Below are positions 47,022 to 58,177 of a stretch of 64,000 bases of DNA, in pieces. The position numbers and the translations under genes are program-made. Within the stretch, counting starts at the first letter, position 1; every line of letters starts with the position of its first letter. The notes under the pieces are model-generated. The model did no database searches and was not told where the DNA came from. It was given only the letters and a program-made list of their open reading frames with translations. Source of the stretch: Henricia sp. BOLD:AAB3569 (Eukaryota > Echinodermata > Asteroidea > Spinulosida > Echinasteridae); contig JBBELK010000534.1 of the NCBI GenBank assembly GCA_037783545.1, forward strand, positions 930,001 to 994,000, in the 5' to 3' direction.

Positions 47022-47526
47022 GTAACTGACCATCACAAAAAATTCCATTACTATTAATTTTGGTGGAGAGAATTCCGTTGACTGGTCGCCACTTATTCTC
47101 CTTATAATGACTCGATAACCACCAAAACGTGTTAATATTTTAAAGGGAAGTGATTTTAGGGGTGAAAAACAGTCAACAATTTACTTGAAAATAATTAAAC
47201 TTTCTGCCATGTTTCATAGGTTTAACACACGCCATCTCAGTGGCGACCAGTGAACGGAATTCATACCATTTTGGTATTTTGTCCGTATACATTGAACAAA
47301 GATTTGAAGGAAATTACCTAGAATCAAGAGATAATCTAATTCTAAGATATACTTCCCACTTGCACTTTTGTCGCAAATGTTCACTTTTTTCGCAAAAAAT
47401 CACAAAAATTGCATGCAGTTAGTGCACAAGATAACCATTCACGCACACATGCAGCGCCCTCTATTGTCGAGCTTACGTACGGACCACTCGCGCCGTAATT
47501 CTTTACAATACAGGACATGAATTACA

Positions 47527-48032
47527 TTAAAGGCAGTATACATGATTGGTATCTCGAAAATCAGAAATGTTAACAGATTTACGCCTAACTTGCACAATAT
47601 AAACATGATGACCGTAGAAAACTTCCACTGAAATGGTTTTGTCTGAAGTGCTATAGTCTTTGAGAAATGAGTAAAACAATTAGTTTTCGTCTCATGGGAC
47701 GAAAATTCAATTCGCCCCAAAACCATTTCGCCCAAGTGCCATTTCGCCCCCAAACCACTTCGCCCGAGTGCCATTTCGCCCCTGATCTCTTCGTCCAAAC
47801 ACTACATCGCCCAAATGCTACTTCGCCCCCAAACCACTTCGTGCACAGGCCGTGGTTCAGGGCGAAATGGTTCAGGGCGAAGTGGTTTTGGGGCAAAATG
47901 ACTGCAAACCATTTTTTTGACTAAGTACGGAGCTGGTCTTTGCTCAGGTTGGTTTTAATCATGCATATCTCCAATCACACAGGGGGATAAAACTATTTGT
48001 AACAGTTTACCAATCATGTATACTGTCTTTAA
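47527..48032 (+). repeat. MITE family C, copy 5
   Basis: It starts TTAAAGGCAGTATACATGAT and ends ATGTATACTGTCTTTAA. The core carries CATTTCGCCCAAGTGCCATT units followed by inverse GGGCGAAATGGTTCAGGGCG units. It is very similar to the copy at 60703, suggesting recent spread. Confidence 0.9.
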
Positions 48033-48405
48033 CTGGGTTTGGACCCCACACGAGCACGCTACGAAGGTTTTTCTCGTAGTGTCTCGAAGAAGCACTTAGC
48101 ATACAGTGCTACTCAGGTAGGGGCAAAACAAACCCTAAATGAATTACAGAAATTTAAAATATTGTGAATTTGATTATCGAGAATATTATATTTTATACTA
48201 CCCAAGGTCTGTTTTACTACGAACGGTCGACCGCAGCTTGGACACCGGTGTACGGGATACCAGGGCAGAATGGAAGCGTTATATGTCTAAGCAGCTAATT
48301 GAGGAATCTTACAGTGAAATGGTTAATACGGATTTAGCACGAGAGAAGGGTAAGAAAATGTTAAGCACTTAAAAGAGAATTATACGCAAGAAACAAATGA
48401 CCTTG

Positions 48406-48546
48406 TTAAAGGCACAGGCTTGTCAGCAATGCGCGCGCGCCGAATTTGTGCCGCGAAATACGCAGCTCCCTAGCAAAGGCATGGAGCTGAGTATTTCGTG
48501 GCACGAATTTGGCGCGCACGCAATGCTGACGAGCCTGTGCCTTTAA
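48406..48546. repeat. MITE family A, copy 5
   Basis: TTAA-ended palindrome with ACAGGCTTGTCAGCAATGCG on the left and ATGCTGACGAGCCTGTGCC on the right, loop CTAGCAAAGGCATGG. Confidence 0.9.
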
Positions 48547-49031
48547 TGCTGTAACCGAACAGATGAACCGAACAGGATTTTACCTAACTTGGCACTTCCG
48601 GACCAAACCGAAAATTTCGCTCAGTTCGGCTGTTCGGGAATGGTTCGAGAATGGTCATATCTTATGTAATTTAAATGAAAATTATGAAAGAGAGTTGGCT
48701 TCCTCAACGTCAAAAACGCACAAATGCTTCATATTTAACTGTCGAACGTCACATGAACTGTACAAAGAAATTCCTGTGCCAAAAATCAGACCCGATATTT
48801 TTAGCCCGGCGCCCGACGACGCGACACTGCACGACATGACTTTCCTTCCTCCATCCACATGACTTCATGATCGGTGCCGATCAAATATCGCATTGGCTTA
48901 ATTGCCCCAAAGTGCTAAAGCCATAGAGTTACCGTGCGGTGCGCATCTGCATGATGTGTTGATAATTGTCGATTAATCGGAATGGTTCCATTGCAAACGC
49001 CCTCTAGTGGCGTGGCATACATTGTTAAAAT

Positions 49032-49138
49032 GACGAGATTTCTGTCGCTGCTTCCACAGCAAAATGGGGCGGATTTCAACAGGGCCTCGGGCAAACGAGT
49101 AGGGAAGTGCGTTAAAGAAGCACTGTTGCAAGAGGATG
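49032..49138 (-). repeat. fragment related to the 9-bp-TSD element
   Basis: On the minus strand it reads CATCCTCTTGCAACAGTGCT, CTTTAACGCACTTCCCTAC, CCCTGTTGAAATC, GCGACAGAAATCTCGTC, in the same order as the first 107 bp of the elements at 24188 and 26751 but more diverged. The rest of the element is absent. It ends 53 bp before a LAS2-like exon. Confidence 0.75.
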
Positions 49139-49191
49139 CGTGCAGCTAACGCGCACAGAGACTAATCAAACAGCTTTCACTACCTTTGCAG

Positions 49192-49259
49192 GTACATATT
49201 TCCTCCTGGGTGGAGAGAGGCAATATATGGCAAAGTGCCAAGGGCTCACGCACCAATCA
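49192..49259 (+). CDS. LAS2: LAS2/C18orf54-like protein, exon 2
   Basis: This 68-bp exon follows the acceptor CTACCTTTGCAG. It completes the Arg codon left by exon 1 and encodes YIFPPGWREAIYGKVPRAHA, then PI plus one base. The donor ATCA/GTAAAT is weaker but usable. Entry phase matches exon 1 and exit phase matches exon 3, which no other pairing I tried achieved. The aromatic, Pro- and Gly-containing reading is protein-like, but I cannot name it as a known motif. Confidence 0.7.
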
Positions 49260-49303
49260 GTAAATATCACTTATTGACTCTCAACCTTTTATTTTGATCA
49301 CAG

Positions 49304-50860
49304 CCCAAACTCTCATGGAGTCACCTAGCCTCCTTGCCTCCGGTCTTTCTCCTCTCCCAGGCGGCTCAGTAATCACCGAAGCAGAGAGCGAAGCAAGCGT
49401 ATCTACCGATGCGCTTCTCCTAGCACCTCCGTACCCTCAACCCAAGCACCAAAAACACACAGGATCAAGCCGTAAGGCTCCTTTTAGAAAGAGCTTTAGT
49501 CACCAGAGGAAAGACGACCACAGAACAGAAAGTGTCCAACAAGAAAATGCTCAAATTTGGAACGATGCAAAAAGGGCGTCCCCCAATTTTGAGATTCCTC
49601 CAATGAAATCGCAGCTGATTCCAAAATTTCCTTCATACATTTCGCCAGATAGGAGGTTTGCTACGAGTCGTGCTTCCGCAGATAAAGATGTGAAATCTAA
49701 GCGTGTACTTTTTGAAAGAAGAAATTTGCAGTCTCGGAGAAGTCCTGACGAAGAAGGAAAGGGGATTAGGTGGACAGGTCTTAATGGAGCTGGTTCTAAA
49801 GGCGTGTCAAATCGGGCTACTCCCAAAGTCGGGAGTGAGATGATGAAACTGAACAGACATTATTCTCTTACGCAGAATTTTAACAAAGATGGGCAGAGGC
49901 GTCCACCAAGTTGGATCCAGGATTTGAATACGTCAGGCGTGACGAGTCTCATATCAGATACGCAGGCTAGCGGCAAGGCTCCGCAACCTAGCGGCAAGGC
50001 TCTGCAACCTAGCGGCAAGGCTTATCAACCTAGCGGCAAGGCTCCTCCAAGCTGGGTTCAGGACATCGACATGTCTAGCATCAATGGCTTGGAACAGGAT
50101 GGAAGGCGGCCTCCACCGAGCTGGATCCAAGACCTCGACTTGACTCTAGCGAGCAAGCAACACGGTCAAATATATGCCTCAAGTCTAGTTAATCAAAGAT
50201 CCCATGAACTGAATGAAGAACGCTTTGAATCTAGGCCGTTGCCACTTGAAAGGAACTTAAGGTCTAGCTCTGCGAGTGATCTCTTAACAAGTGAAAGTCT
50301 TGGTCTCGTACCACCAACCTCTGGGACGATTTTTAACCCCACCAGAACTAGAAGTACGGACCGAAAAAAGTCCAAAGGACATTCTACAAGAGTGCCGACT
50401 TACAAAAAAGATGAAAAATGCCATGAGAGAGCAGTTCATCTAACAGAGAAACCTTCTTTGAAGAGGGCGGACAGTGTCACCACGGACGATCTAATTTCGG
50501 CTTCACCGACAGGACAGGGGTTTCACGTACCTAGTCGTAACACAAGAGGGCAGTATTTGCAACAGAGCGCGACCTCACCGAATTATCTCTTGCAAAATGC
50601 CGAGCATCGTGTAAATGGATACGGACACGCTGAAAACTATTCCATGCCCCTGAGAGGAAATTTGGAAACCACTCGCGGACCGTTCAGAAAACAGAACAAT
50701 TCATACCCGGGAGAGCTTTCAAGTACTCCAAAGCATACTGTACATGTTGAGTCAGACGCACTTGGTCAGTCTTTAAATGGGATGGTATCTCATGTGCAAT
50801 TGGGGAATGGAGGTCGGTATGGCGGTTATCGACATCGTCAGATTGCCACTCAACAAGAAG
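49304..50860 (+). CDS. LAS2: LAS2/C18orf54-like protein, large exon 3
   Basis: This exon encodes residues 111-629, a polar and probably disordered region rich in Ser, Arg, Lys and Gln. SVSTDALLLAPPYP near its start resembles the D-(D/A)-L-L-x-x-P block that follows the N-terminal domain in vertebrate LAS2. The sequence PPSW(I/V)QD(L/I)(N/D) occurs three times, near residues 311, 358 and 381, and is probably a short linear binding motif. Between the first and second copies lies a 21-bp tandem repeat coding QPSGKA(x). Acceptor TTTTGATCACAG; donor GAAG/GTAAAT in phase 1. The open frame continues a few codons past the donor to a stop and starts ten bases before the acceptor, both intronic. Confidence 0.85.
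49965..50045 (+). repeat. 21-bp coding minisatellite in LAS2-like exon 3
   Basis: Four tandem units of about 21 bp (CCTAGCGGCAAGGCT plus CTGCAA-type spacer) encode repeated PSGKA with changing flanking residues. The unit length is a multiple of three, so gain or loss keeps the frame. Near-identity between units implies recent expansion. Confidence 0.9.
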
Positions 50861-51660
50861 GTAAATGCTTTTGATAGAAACACTGGTTTTGTTTGTTTTC
50901 CCCAAAGATGTGCAGTATTGTGACAGGTTTTGGTTTTGAAACTCCTTGCGCAAATTGAAATAAAATTGGCGTAATAGTGAAGTAGTGCCATTATAGACCG
51001 ATTATACATGTACTATAGCCTGTTTTCTTAGAGCCTTTAAGGCCCTATGTATCATTTGCAAGGTAACACTTTTTACATATTCGTGGAATAAGAGTGTAAC
51101 ATGGTACATGTATCTAAGGAAGAATGTTGGTAGACTAGCCTGAAGAAATGTTAGCTTTCATGTAGATGCAAGCTTAAAAAAATCTTGAAAGTCTAGATAT
51201 GGATTTTGTGTAAATGTACTTGAGGAGGTGTTATGGCTGAGCGGTCTAGTGCGTCGAACTCAAGTTCCTGTGCCAGTACTAGAATGTGGGTTCGATTCCG
51301 GGCCGTGACGGGTTGTGGCACTTGTGCTCTTGAGCAAGGCACTCAATCACAATTGTTCGTCCTTCAGAAGGGATGTAAAGCCGTTGGTCCAGTGTGTTAC
51401 ATGTAACGCACTTTAAAGATCCCAGAGCATTCTTTCGTGAAGAGCAAGGGGAGGGATTCCCCGGTGTCTCTGGCCGTTTCTAATTCAACTTAGAAGTTGA
51501 TAGTTATTCGAATATCTATGTTAATTGATCCCATTCCTGTAAATGGCGGTCTTTCCGCTGTTGGATGTGGTGAATAAATAAATAAATAAATTCGAAATCT
51601 GCAAATGATAAAGTGGGTTTTTAAGTTGATTTTCCCAATAATTATTGTCTTGATGTCCAG
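50861..51660. other. LAS2-like intron 3
   Basis: It contains a family E fragment (about 51030-51160) and a full-length SINE (51233-51592), which ends 68 bp before the next exon. Nothing else seen. Confidence 0.7.
51233..51592 (+). repeat. tRNA-Leu-derived SINE (type 4), full length
   Basis: The head GGTGTTATGGCTGAGCGGTC then AACTCAAGTTCC and GGGTTCGATTCCGGGCC resembles a class II tRNA-Leu with anticodon CAA. The body has CTCTTGAGCAAGGCACTC, GTAAAGCCGTTGGTCC and GGGATTCCCCGGTGTCTCTG, a central part I recognise from SINEs of marine animals. The tail is (AATA)n at about 51572-51592. Inserted in sense orientation within an intron; target duplication not clear. Confidence 0.85.
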
Positions 51661-51847
51661 TTGACCAACAGAGTGAAGACATTTTATTGGAGCGAGCCGA
51701 GAAGGTCCTATATGCTGCCAGAGCATCTCAGAATCAAGCAACGCACTCGCCTCATTACGATGACGGTACTGGTCGCCATGACAACAGCCTACTCACTGAA
51801 GAGATCTTAGAAGGGGATCGGCCCTGGGAGAGAAACTTGCCGTCACA
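51661..51847 (+). CDS. LAS2: LAS2/C18orf54-like protein, exon 4
   Basis: It starts by completing a Val codon and encodes DQQSEDILLERAEKVLYAAR, a likely amphipathic helix, then a polar stretch ending LLTEEILEGDRPWERNLPS plus two bases. Acceptor TTGATGTCCAG; donor CACA/GTAAGT is a strong consensus. Entry (phase 1) and exit (phase 2) fit exons 3 and 5. A helix of the form ILLERAEKVL before a PWE motif agrees with the C-terminal region of LAS2 proteins as I remember it. Confidence 0.8.
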
Positions 51848-51883
51848 GTAAGTAGTAAATATCTCGAAGGGTTCCCCTTAAGG

Positions 51884-52110
51884 GGGCGTGTCCAGATCAC
51901 ATTTTTAAGCCCCCCATTTTTCCCATGGGTGTTGAAATTTTGTCATATTTTTCTCATTACCATTCTGAAATTTCACATTCTCTTTCTGTATATTTTTAAG
52001 GATGATGTCAAAAAACCACAAAAGTTTTGTGAACTAATATCCGGTTACACATTGCAGTAATTATTACACCAACCTTTTTACTTCTAAATCCAAATTGGAG
52101 ATTTCAAATT
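51884..52110 (-). repeat. MITE family D fragment, copy 10
   Basis: It starts AGGGGGCGTGTCCAGATCAC and carries CCCATTTTTCCCATGGGTGT and CAAATTGGAGATTTC. The right end is missing. It begins 37 bp after the donor of exon 4. Confidence 0.7.
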
Positions 52111-52750
52111 ATTGGTGGTCTGCCAATAATTCTAAATATTGACAGTAATTGTTAAATAACTAAACATTTATCTATTTTTGTTTTTGTTTTTTTTCCGTTT
52201 ATATCTTATTTGAAAGCGAATAACGTTCATGTTTTCAAAAAAATATAAATAAAACAAATTTTTTTCCACACCCAAAACACACGGAACTTCTTTGGTCACT
52301 TTGCAATAAGGAAATAACGACATTATATATTGGATGGCTTTGAGTGTGATATGAGAATATACTGCATGAGTCATGAAAATACTGAACAAGCTGAAGTCGA
52401 GTTTGGTATTTTCACGAGTGCGGTACAATTTCATATTACCCCCCCAAAAAGACATAAATTTAAGTTTATGGTGTTACCATTGGACTTTTTTGGTTAAACC
52501 TCCATGGTTGTGTGATAGAATTACAAAATAAAATCTAATGGGGACAGACAGAGAATTAGAGGGGCCGCAGAAAATGTCCGCTCAACCGCGGTAGTTTTAC
52601 AAGACTTTATTTTAGTCCAGTGCGGAACAGTTTTGCCCTGCAAAAATAACATGACGTGGCACATACGTGCATCATATACAATGTACTCGTGATAGGTCAA
52701 TAATATTCAAAAGCTTTGCGTAAAGTGCGTTACTCGTGCATACTTGTATA

Positions 52751-52925
52751 CACATATGGACTGGCAATGAGGTCACTAGTGCACGTCTATGGGCCCTGAG
52801 GGACTGTTAGTGACCATAAGAGGCCAAAGGCCGAGGGAAATAGGACCCTCTTGTGGTCACTCACACAGTCACGAGGGGCACATAGACGTTCACTAGAGAC
52901 CGAATTATGCCAGTCCATGTGTGTT
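52751..52925. repeat. foldback element, ATGGACTGGCA ends
   Basis: CACATATGGACTGGCAATGA on the left and TTATGCCAGTCCATGTGTG on the right, with inner inverted parts (GGTCACTAGTGCACGTCTAT and CATAGACGTTCACTAG). Confidence 0.7.
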
Positions 52926-53516
52926 TTATAACACGCCTCAGGCAAAAATACACACGTATAGATGGAATTCAATTTAATACATTAACAAGCAACCTCCAGA
53001 GGGTGCAGTAACCGGTCACTAGTTTTTAAGACTAGTGACCGGTCAGGAACACTAGCAGGGAATCACGCCCGCGTGAAGTCTTAACGCGCGTGCCCGAAAC
53101 TTGATACGCGCGTATGTCTTGTTCACGCTTGCGCAAATTTCATGCACTAGCCTAGATTAGTGAACCTCACGTGACCGCGTTTCAGCCAGTCAGGATTGAG
53201 AATCAGAAAGAGTCGCGTTATAATGTGTGTTAGTGCAGTTCGAAAACGTTTTACTTTTAAATATGTACTAATGAAAATGAAATATTCATGAAAGGTTTAT
53301 TCCTAGTTCTTGTCAATGTCTGAATCCTCTGCACATAATTCTTCGGGCATTTGTATTGTAGAAGACTCATCATAAATTATGAATGCTGCCCTCTATTGTT
53401 TGAAACTGTCTTCTTTGACAGACCTCCCTGATAAAGTTGAATACTGCCCTCTTGTGATTGAGCACACCTTCATTTGTGAAATATTTTAGGGCATTTCTGG
53501 AAATCTCTTGCAGGCT

Positions 53517-53691
53517 GTTTACACTTGATCCTGAGCTCAGGGTCGAACACCGAGCTTGGGATCAGCTTCGAATAATAAACTGAGTGTAAACGCTCCCGGG
53601 ACCGAAGTGACACTCCGAATCATTGTGGTTAACACCGACATATTATTATCATTTGATCAATCTTGATCCCCAGCTTGGGACCAGTGTAAAC
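53517..53691. repeat. foldback element, GTTTACAC ends
   Basis: GTTTACACTTGATCCTGAGC on the left and GCTTGGGACCAGTGTAAAC on the right, with nested GTTTATT-type and CGAGCTTGGGATCAG internal repeats. Confidence 0.65.
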
Positions 53692-55349
53692 ACGGTGATG
53701 AACACGGTGATGAACAGTTCACATGTATTCTGAGACCTTCCCTCCCCCAATGCATGTAAATTTTGACCACAAATGTTGGATTTAATGCAAGGGACATGGC
53801 AATTTACATAATTTCACGACAAATAAACACTTGAAACTTTATATTTCATGGAATTGGTGACTGCTGGAATGTTAAGAATTTATCTCCTACAGCTCGGACC
53901 ATTTTATTGACCACAAATCATAAAAAAAGTTGCATTTGTGAGAAAAATTTGGGTTTAATTTTATGTTATTCATATTGACTAGCAATGACATACCCTCAGT
54001 CGTCTAGTTGCAGGATTTGTGGCCAATTTCATGGTGCTAATCACAACATTTTCTTAAATCACAGAATTTGTTTGCTTTATTTTGCAAAAATGGGTTGGCT
54101 TCCAAAATCATATAAATTTGATATAATTTTAGCTGGTAACCCATTTTACTATTAAAGCAATTAAATTCTGTGCTAAGCAAATTGTTGTGCTTAACAGTGC
54201 TATAACATTGGTCTCTGTTATCATGTGCTGTGCGTATCACAGTGGTCACCATAAAAAACACTGGTTTTTCTCAGAAATAAAACATGAGGTCAGAATTTAG
54301 AAATATTTTTGTAAAGATAAATTCCTCAATATTGGACAATTTATACTTGAAACACTTGGCTTCCTATATGTTTTGGTAAATTTTACAGTCCCTTCTACCA
54401 CAGAGTACATACATATTTTGCTTATTTGATATCGTTATCGCAAACAACATCTTGGGGGCAAGATAAAAAAAAGGAAAAAAAGGGGCAGTAACGGAGAGAC
54501 GCAAAATGAACGTCTAATTTTTACACTTTTTCAGATACGGTATTTATATCATACGGTTCCTGGGGTGAAAAGAGATTCCCTTCTCGCTCAGTGCACCATT
54601 ACCGCTTAACCCTAACGGTACCAAATCCCCCAATTTGTACACGATTTTCCATAGGACCAAGGGGTTAGGGTTAATTAAATATGAACTTGCAAAATGATGG
54701 TCCTACCGTGCTGCTCAATTTTTATTAGGCAAGTATTAAAGGTACGCCACACCCAACAAATGCATGCATATTATTATGTATATTTTAAACTAAAATAACA
54801 AATTGCGTCTGCAAAACTGCATGTAGTTCTGCACAAGAAAATTCTTGCATTTGTATCCCACTGGTACCCCTGTGGTTATCGTATTATATGACACCGGTCA
54901 ATTGACGTCACACACCCAGACGCCCCGTTGCTAGTTTGCCCTGTGAAAGACCTGGGCTAGCTCGGCGGCCAGGCTCAGTTTACCAATCAGGACTCGCGGT
55001 GTAGCTATGACAACAATCTGTTGTTGTCATGGGCAACGGCCATATCAAAAATCAGATATTGTTTTTGGGTTTGGTTTTTAAGCAGCACTTAAGATGCCCA
55101 GGATCGCACCTGAGATTTTGAATACATTAGTTTGTAGACGAACCCCTTATAAGCTAACATTGAAAGGTCATTGTAAGACAAAATGGCGTTGTGTTTTTCA
55201 CTTTCCAATGGAAGTGCAGTTTAGAAAGTCACATATTATGCTGTTGTTGCTATGTGGTGCACGCCATTGCCTAGCAATCAACAATCTGGTTGATTTATGC
55301 ACTTCTTGTTTACAGTGAACGCAGTATTGATATTAGAAACACAAGAAAA

Positions 55350-55655
55350 TTGCAGTGCCCCGACTGGGATTCGAACCCAGGTCCTTGGCATACATGGCCA
55401 ACTGCTCCACCAACTGAGCTATCTAGGCATCCCGTCGGAGCACGACAACAATCTCGTGCTTGCCTCTCTTTTTCCAACAATGCAATGAGGCAAATCGCAT
55501 GCCAACCAATTTTGCTACACTTTATGGCCTATCGAAAAGAGAGGCAAGCACGAGATTGTTGTCTTGCTGTGACTGGATGCCGAGATGGCTCAGTTGGTAG
55601 AGCAGTTGGCCATGTATGCCAAGGACCTGGGTTCGAATCCCAGATGGGGCACTGC
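55350..55655. repeat. inverted pair of tRNA-like units joined by a second inverted repeat
   Basis: A minus-strand tRNA-like unit (55356-55430) and a plus-strand one (55578-55651) face away from a short loop. Inside them ACAACAATCTCGTGCTTGCC and its inverse also pair. Each unit has a good D arm, a good T arm (CTGGGTTCGAATCCCAG) and an anticodon arm TTGGC-CATGTAT-GCCAA giving TGT (Thr), but the acceptor stem is mispaired in the middle. It is flanked by the TGCTATGTGGTGCACGC repeat on both sides. Confidence 0.7.
55578..55651 (+). tRNA. tRNA-Thr(TGT)-like sequence, probably not functional
   Basis: D arm GGCTCAGTTGGTAGAGC, anticodon loop CATGTAT and T arm CTGGGTTCGAATCCCAG fold normally, and box A and box B are good. 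The first four acceptor bases TGCC pair with GGCA, but the next pairs fail. Its inverted twin has different mismatches. A pseudogene or SINE head is more likely than a working tRNA gene. Confidence 0.35.
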
Positions 55656-57948
55656 AATTTTTTTGTGTTTCTAAATTCATCTCCAATTGCCAATCCTATC
55701 ATATATTTATATCTTAAGTATTTATTTTGTTTCACACTTGTCGTGTGCACCACATAGCAACAAAAAATTAGTCTGTTCAAGGAAGTATGTCAGTAAACCA
55801 GATGCTAGCTGACATTTTTACGATTCTACATAGCATAGGAAGAGGGAAGGGCATTGAAGGCTGGAGAGGACTTGATATTTCATGGTACAGAGAGAAAAAA
55901 AAGAAGTATTTCTTTGGGGGGGGGGGGGGGGGGGGGGGTGGGGGTGTGCGGGGGTGGCGGTGGTTAGGGTGTGCATTGAAAGAAAGGAGGTGAAAAATAC
56001 TACTCTCTGTAGAACTGTGAAAATGTTGACAACTTTTGATGGCCCCATTTGTAAACCAACTCAACTTATTCTGTAAATTGTTTTGACAAATTTTCTGTAG
56101 CACTTCCTTGTTTTTTTGTGGTTTTCAAAGAACCACAGAATTGTACATCCTTGATAATAATCCGCTTGTTTAATAAAATGTCAAAATGGAAAAAAAAATA
56201 ATAATAAATCATCCAAACCCTCAGGATATTTGTGAGATTGAAGTCATAAAAAAGTAAACAAATGCTCAAATCGCAATGTCTTGTAAAAGAAGTACGGTAT
56301 ATACTTCAAATGTTTGTTTTGATGACACTGGTTACTGTTTTTCAAGGAATACCCCTCCTGTTTTTTCGTGATCAGTACCAGATTGTGTTTGTATCCAAAG
56401 GGCGTACATGTGACGTATTTGCTGCATGATTTGACGATTTAAAGGTTTTCGTCATGCTGTGTGAACTTGGACAGTTTACAGAGATTGATTTAAGTGGTCC
56501 TTGTTTCAGGGAAATTTAACACCCTGAAGATATTTCTTGATAATGTGTGTGGCTTAGCACTGGCTGTGTTTGTCACTTTCAATCTTGAGAAAAATGAAGA
56601 AAACCTGATCCTAAAATTTGAAACTTTGACAATCCAAGGCGAATGACGTAAACGTGGAGTTTTGTGTGCTTTAGGGAAAACGTACAGTACGTTGCACTTA
56701 TTTTCCTTTTGTGGAAATTCTGTTCTTTTACCGGTACATAACAAAATGTGAAAACTTTTGACATTCGAAAATATGGAGAAGTTTTACTGTTTTTTAAAAA
56801 TTTTCACACATTTTCTTAACTTGTGTATTTTGATTTGAACGAGAAAGAGAATTATTTTTCATTCACATTTACACTGTTACAGCCCCAATATAGGCCTATC
56901 ATATGCAGTGACCCTAAATGTTACTTTGGTTTTCTCATGTAAAATGGTACATTTGTGGGAGGAAATTGCCAACTGATGTTTTTTTTTTTTTTTTAAATTG
57001 TCTGCAGACAATTTTTTTATACCATTCATTCAACACAAAAACATGTTTGATTTTTATCAGGCAGTTCATCAACATTATTCTTTAGTAAATGTACACGTAA
57101 GGCTGCTGTCTTTAAATGATACAATGGACCTTTAAAGGGACATACCGGCTTTGTTGGGCCATTTTGGGTTTGAAATAGACCCATACATGATTCTGAAAGT
57201 CTTTCCGAAATAGACTGAGGAGAACCTGAAAAGAAACCACCAAATTTGGCCGTTTTTGGGATTTAAAAAAAAAAAAAAAGGTCACGTGATTTATCCGAAC
57301 CAGATTCTGGTCCATACTTGGAGTTAGTTTTATTTCCAGCTGTAGAAACCAGCGCGAAGTGCGAGTTGCTTTTGTCATTCGCGGTTGGTTTCTTTTCTTG
57401 TTGGAAAATAATATCCTACGAACACTATTTATGTACATACCGTATTTTCCAATTTGTACACAAATCTCATAAGGGTTTCTGGGTGTAATTGATACGGAGG
57501 AGAGAATCTCTCAGATTTTCGTGTCTTCGCTTCGCGGCGATAAATAATATTTGAAGAAAAAACAGCATAGGCCTATTGAGGGCGCTAAAGACACTAAACG
57601 TTGTGTTTGAGTTGCTTCCTCGAGTCAGCGCTGACCTGAGGGATCATGCAAGGTGTGATGAGTCAGGGAAAACAAGGAAACGAGGTTAAACACATGTCGA
57701 CCCATATTGAACGCCACCTTTATTTACAAACACATGATACATTTTGATATTTTTTTTAAAACGACCATCGAAACATTATTGTCAAGGATGCTAGATCGCT
57801 ACAGTAAGCTGGTGTGTCCCTTTAATTCATTCTTTGTTAATGGTTGCCTAATGTGAAAGGTACTACGCTCTTCATCTGATCTTCGCTAAGTGAGATGTGA
57901 ATGCATGTTTTTTTTAATATTTTGTTTACCCTATTCTTTATAATTCAG

Positions 57949-58051
57949 CAAAGCAGTAAAAGCAGCATTCAGTGGTCACGAGACAGAACAGGAAGGTCAT
58001 CCCGACATTGTGGCAAAGTTCCTGGATGACTGCCTGCAGTCAGTCAGTGAG
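57949..58051 (+). CDS. LAS2: LAS2/C18orf54-like protein, exon 5
   Basis: It completes a His codon from exon 4 and encodes KAVKAAFSGHETEQEGHPDI, then VAKFLDDCLQSVSE, leaving phase 0. PDIVAKFLDDCL looks like a conserved amphipathic helix of the LAS2 C-terminal region. Acceptor CTTTATAATTCAG, donor GAG/GTTAGT. Confidence 0.8.
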
Positions 58052-58177
58052 GTTAGTTTACTGCAGTCAGGAGCATTATGTATGAATGAGCGATGTAAAC
58101 ATACAAACATACAGGTCTTTCAAAAAAAAACAACAAACAAACAAACAGCCAGAGAGTGTCATGTTGATGATTTTGTA

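Larger units (their letters stand above)
47022..49191. other. LAS2-like intron 1
   Basis: It contains family C copy 5 (47527-48032), family A copy 5 (48406-48546) and, next to the acceptor, a fragment related to the 9-bp-TSD element (49032-49138). Two open frames near 48139 and 48563 resemble no family and lack usable splice context, so I do not call them. Confidence 0.65.
51848..57948. other. LAS2-like intron 4
   Basis: A 6.1-kb intron with family D copy 10, foldbacks at 52751-52925 and 53517-53691, an inverted pair of tRNA-like units (55350-55655), a G-tract at about 55916-55938, family E sequence near 56890-57115, and otherwise AT-rich unique sequence (53700-55080, 56090-56880, 57120-57900). 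No nested gene recognised. Confidence 0.65.

Noticed and set aside
48139-48862. two open frames of 77 and 99 codons in LAS2-like intron 1
   Set aside because: No recognisable family, no fitting splice sites in phase, and a family A MITE lies between them.
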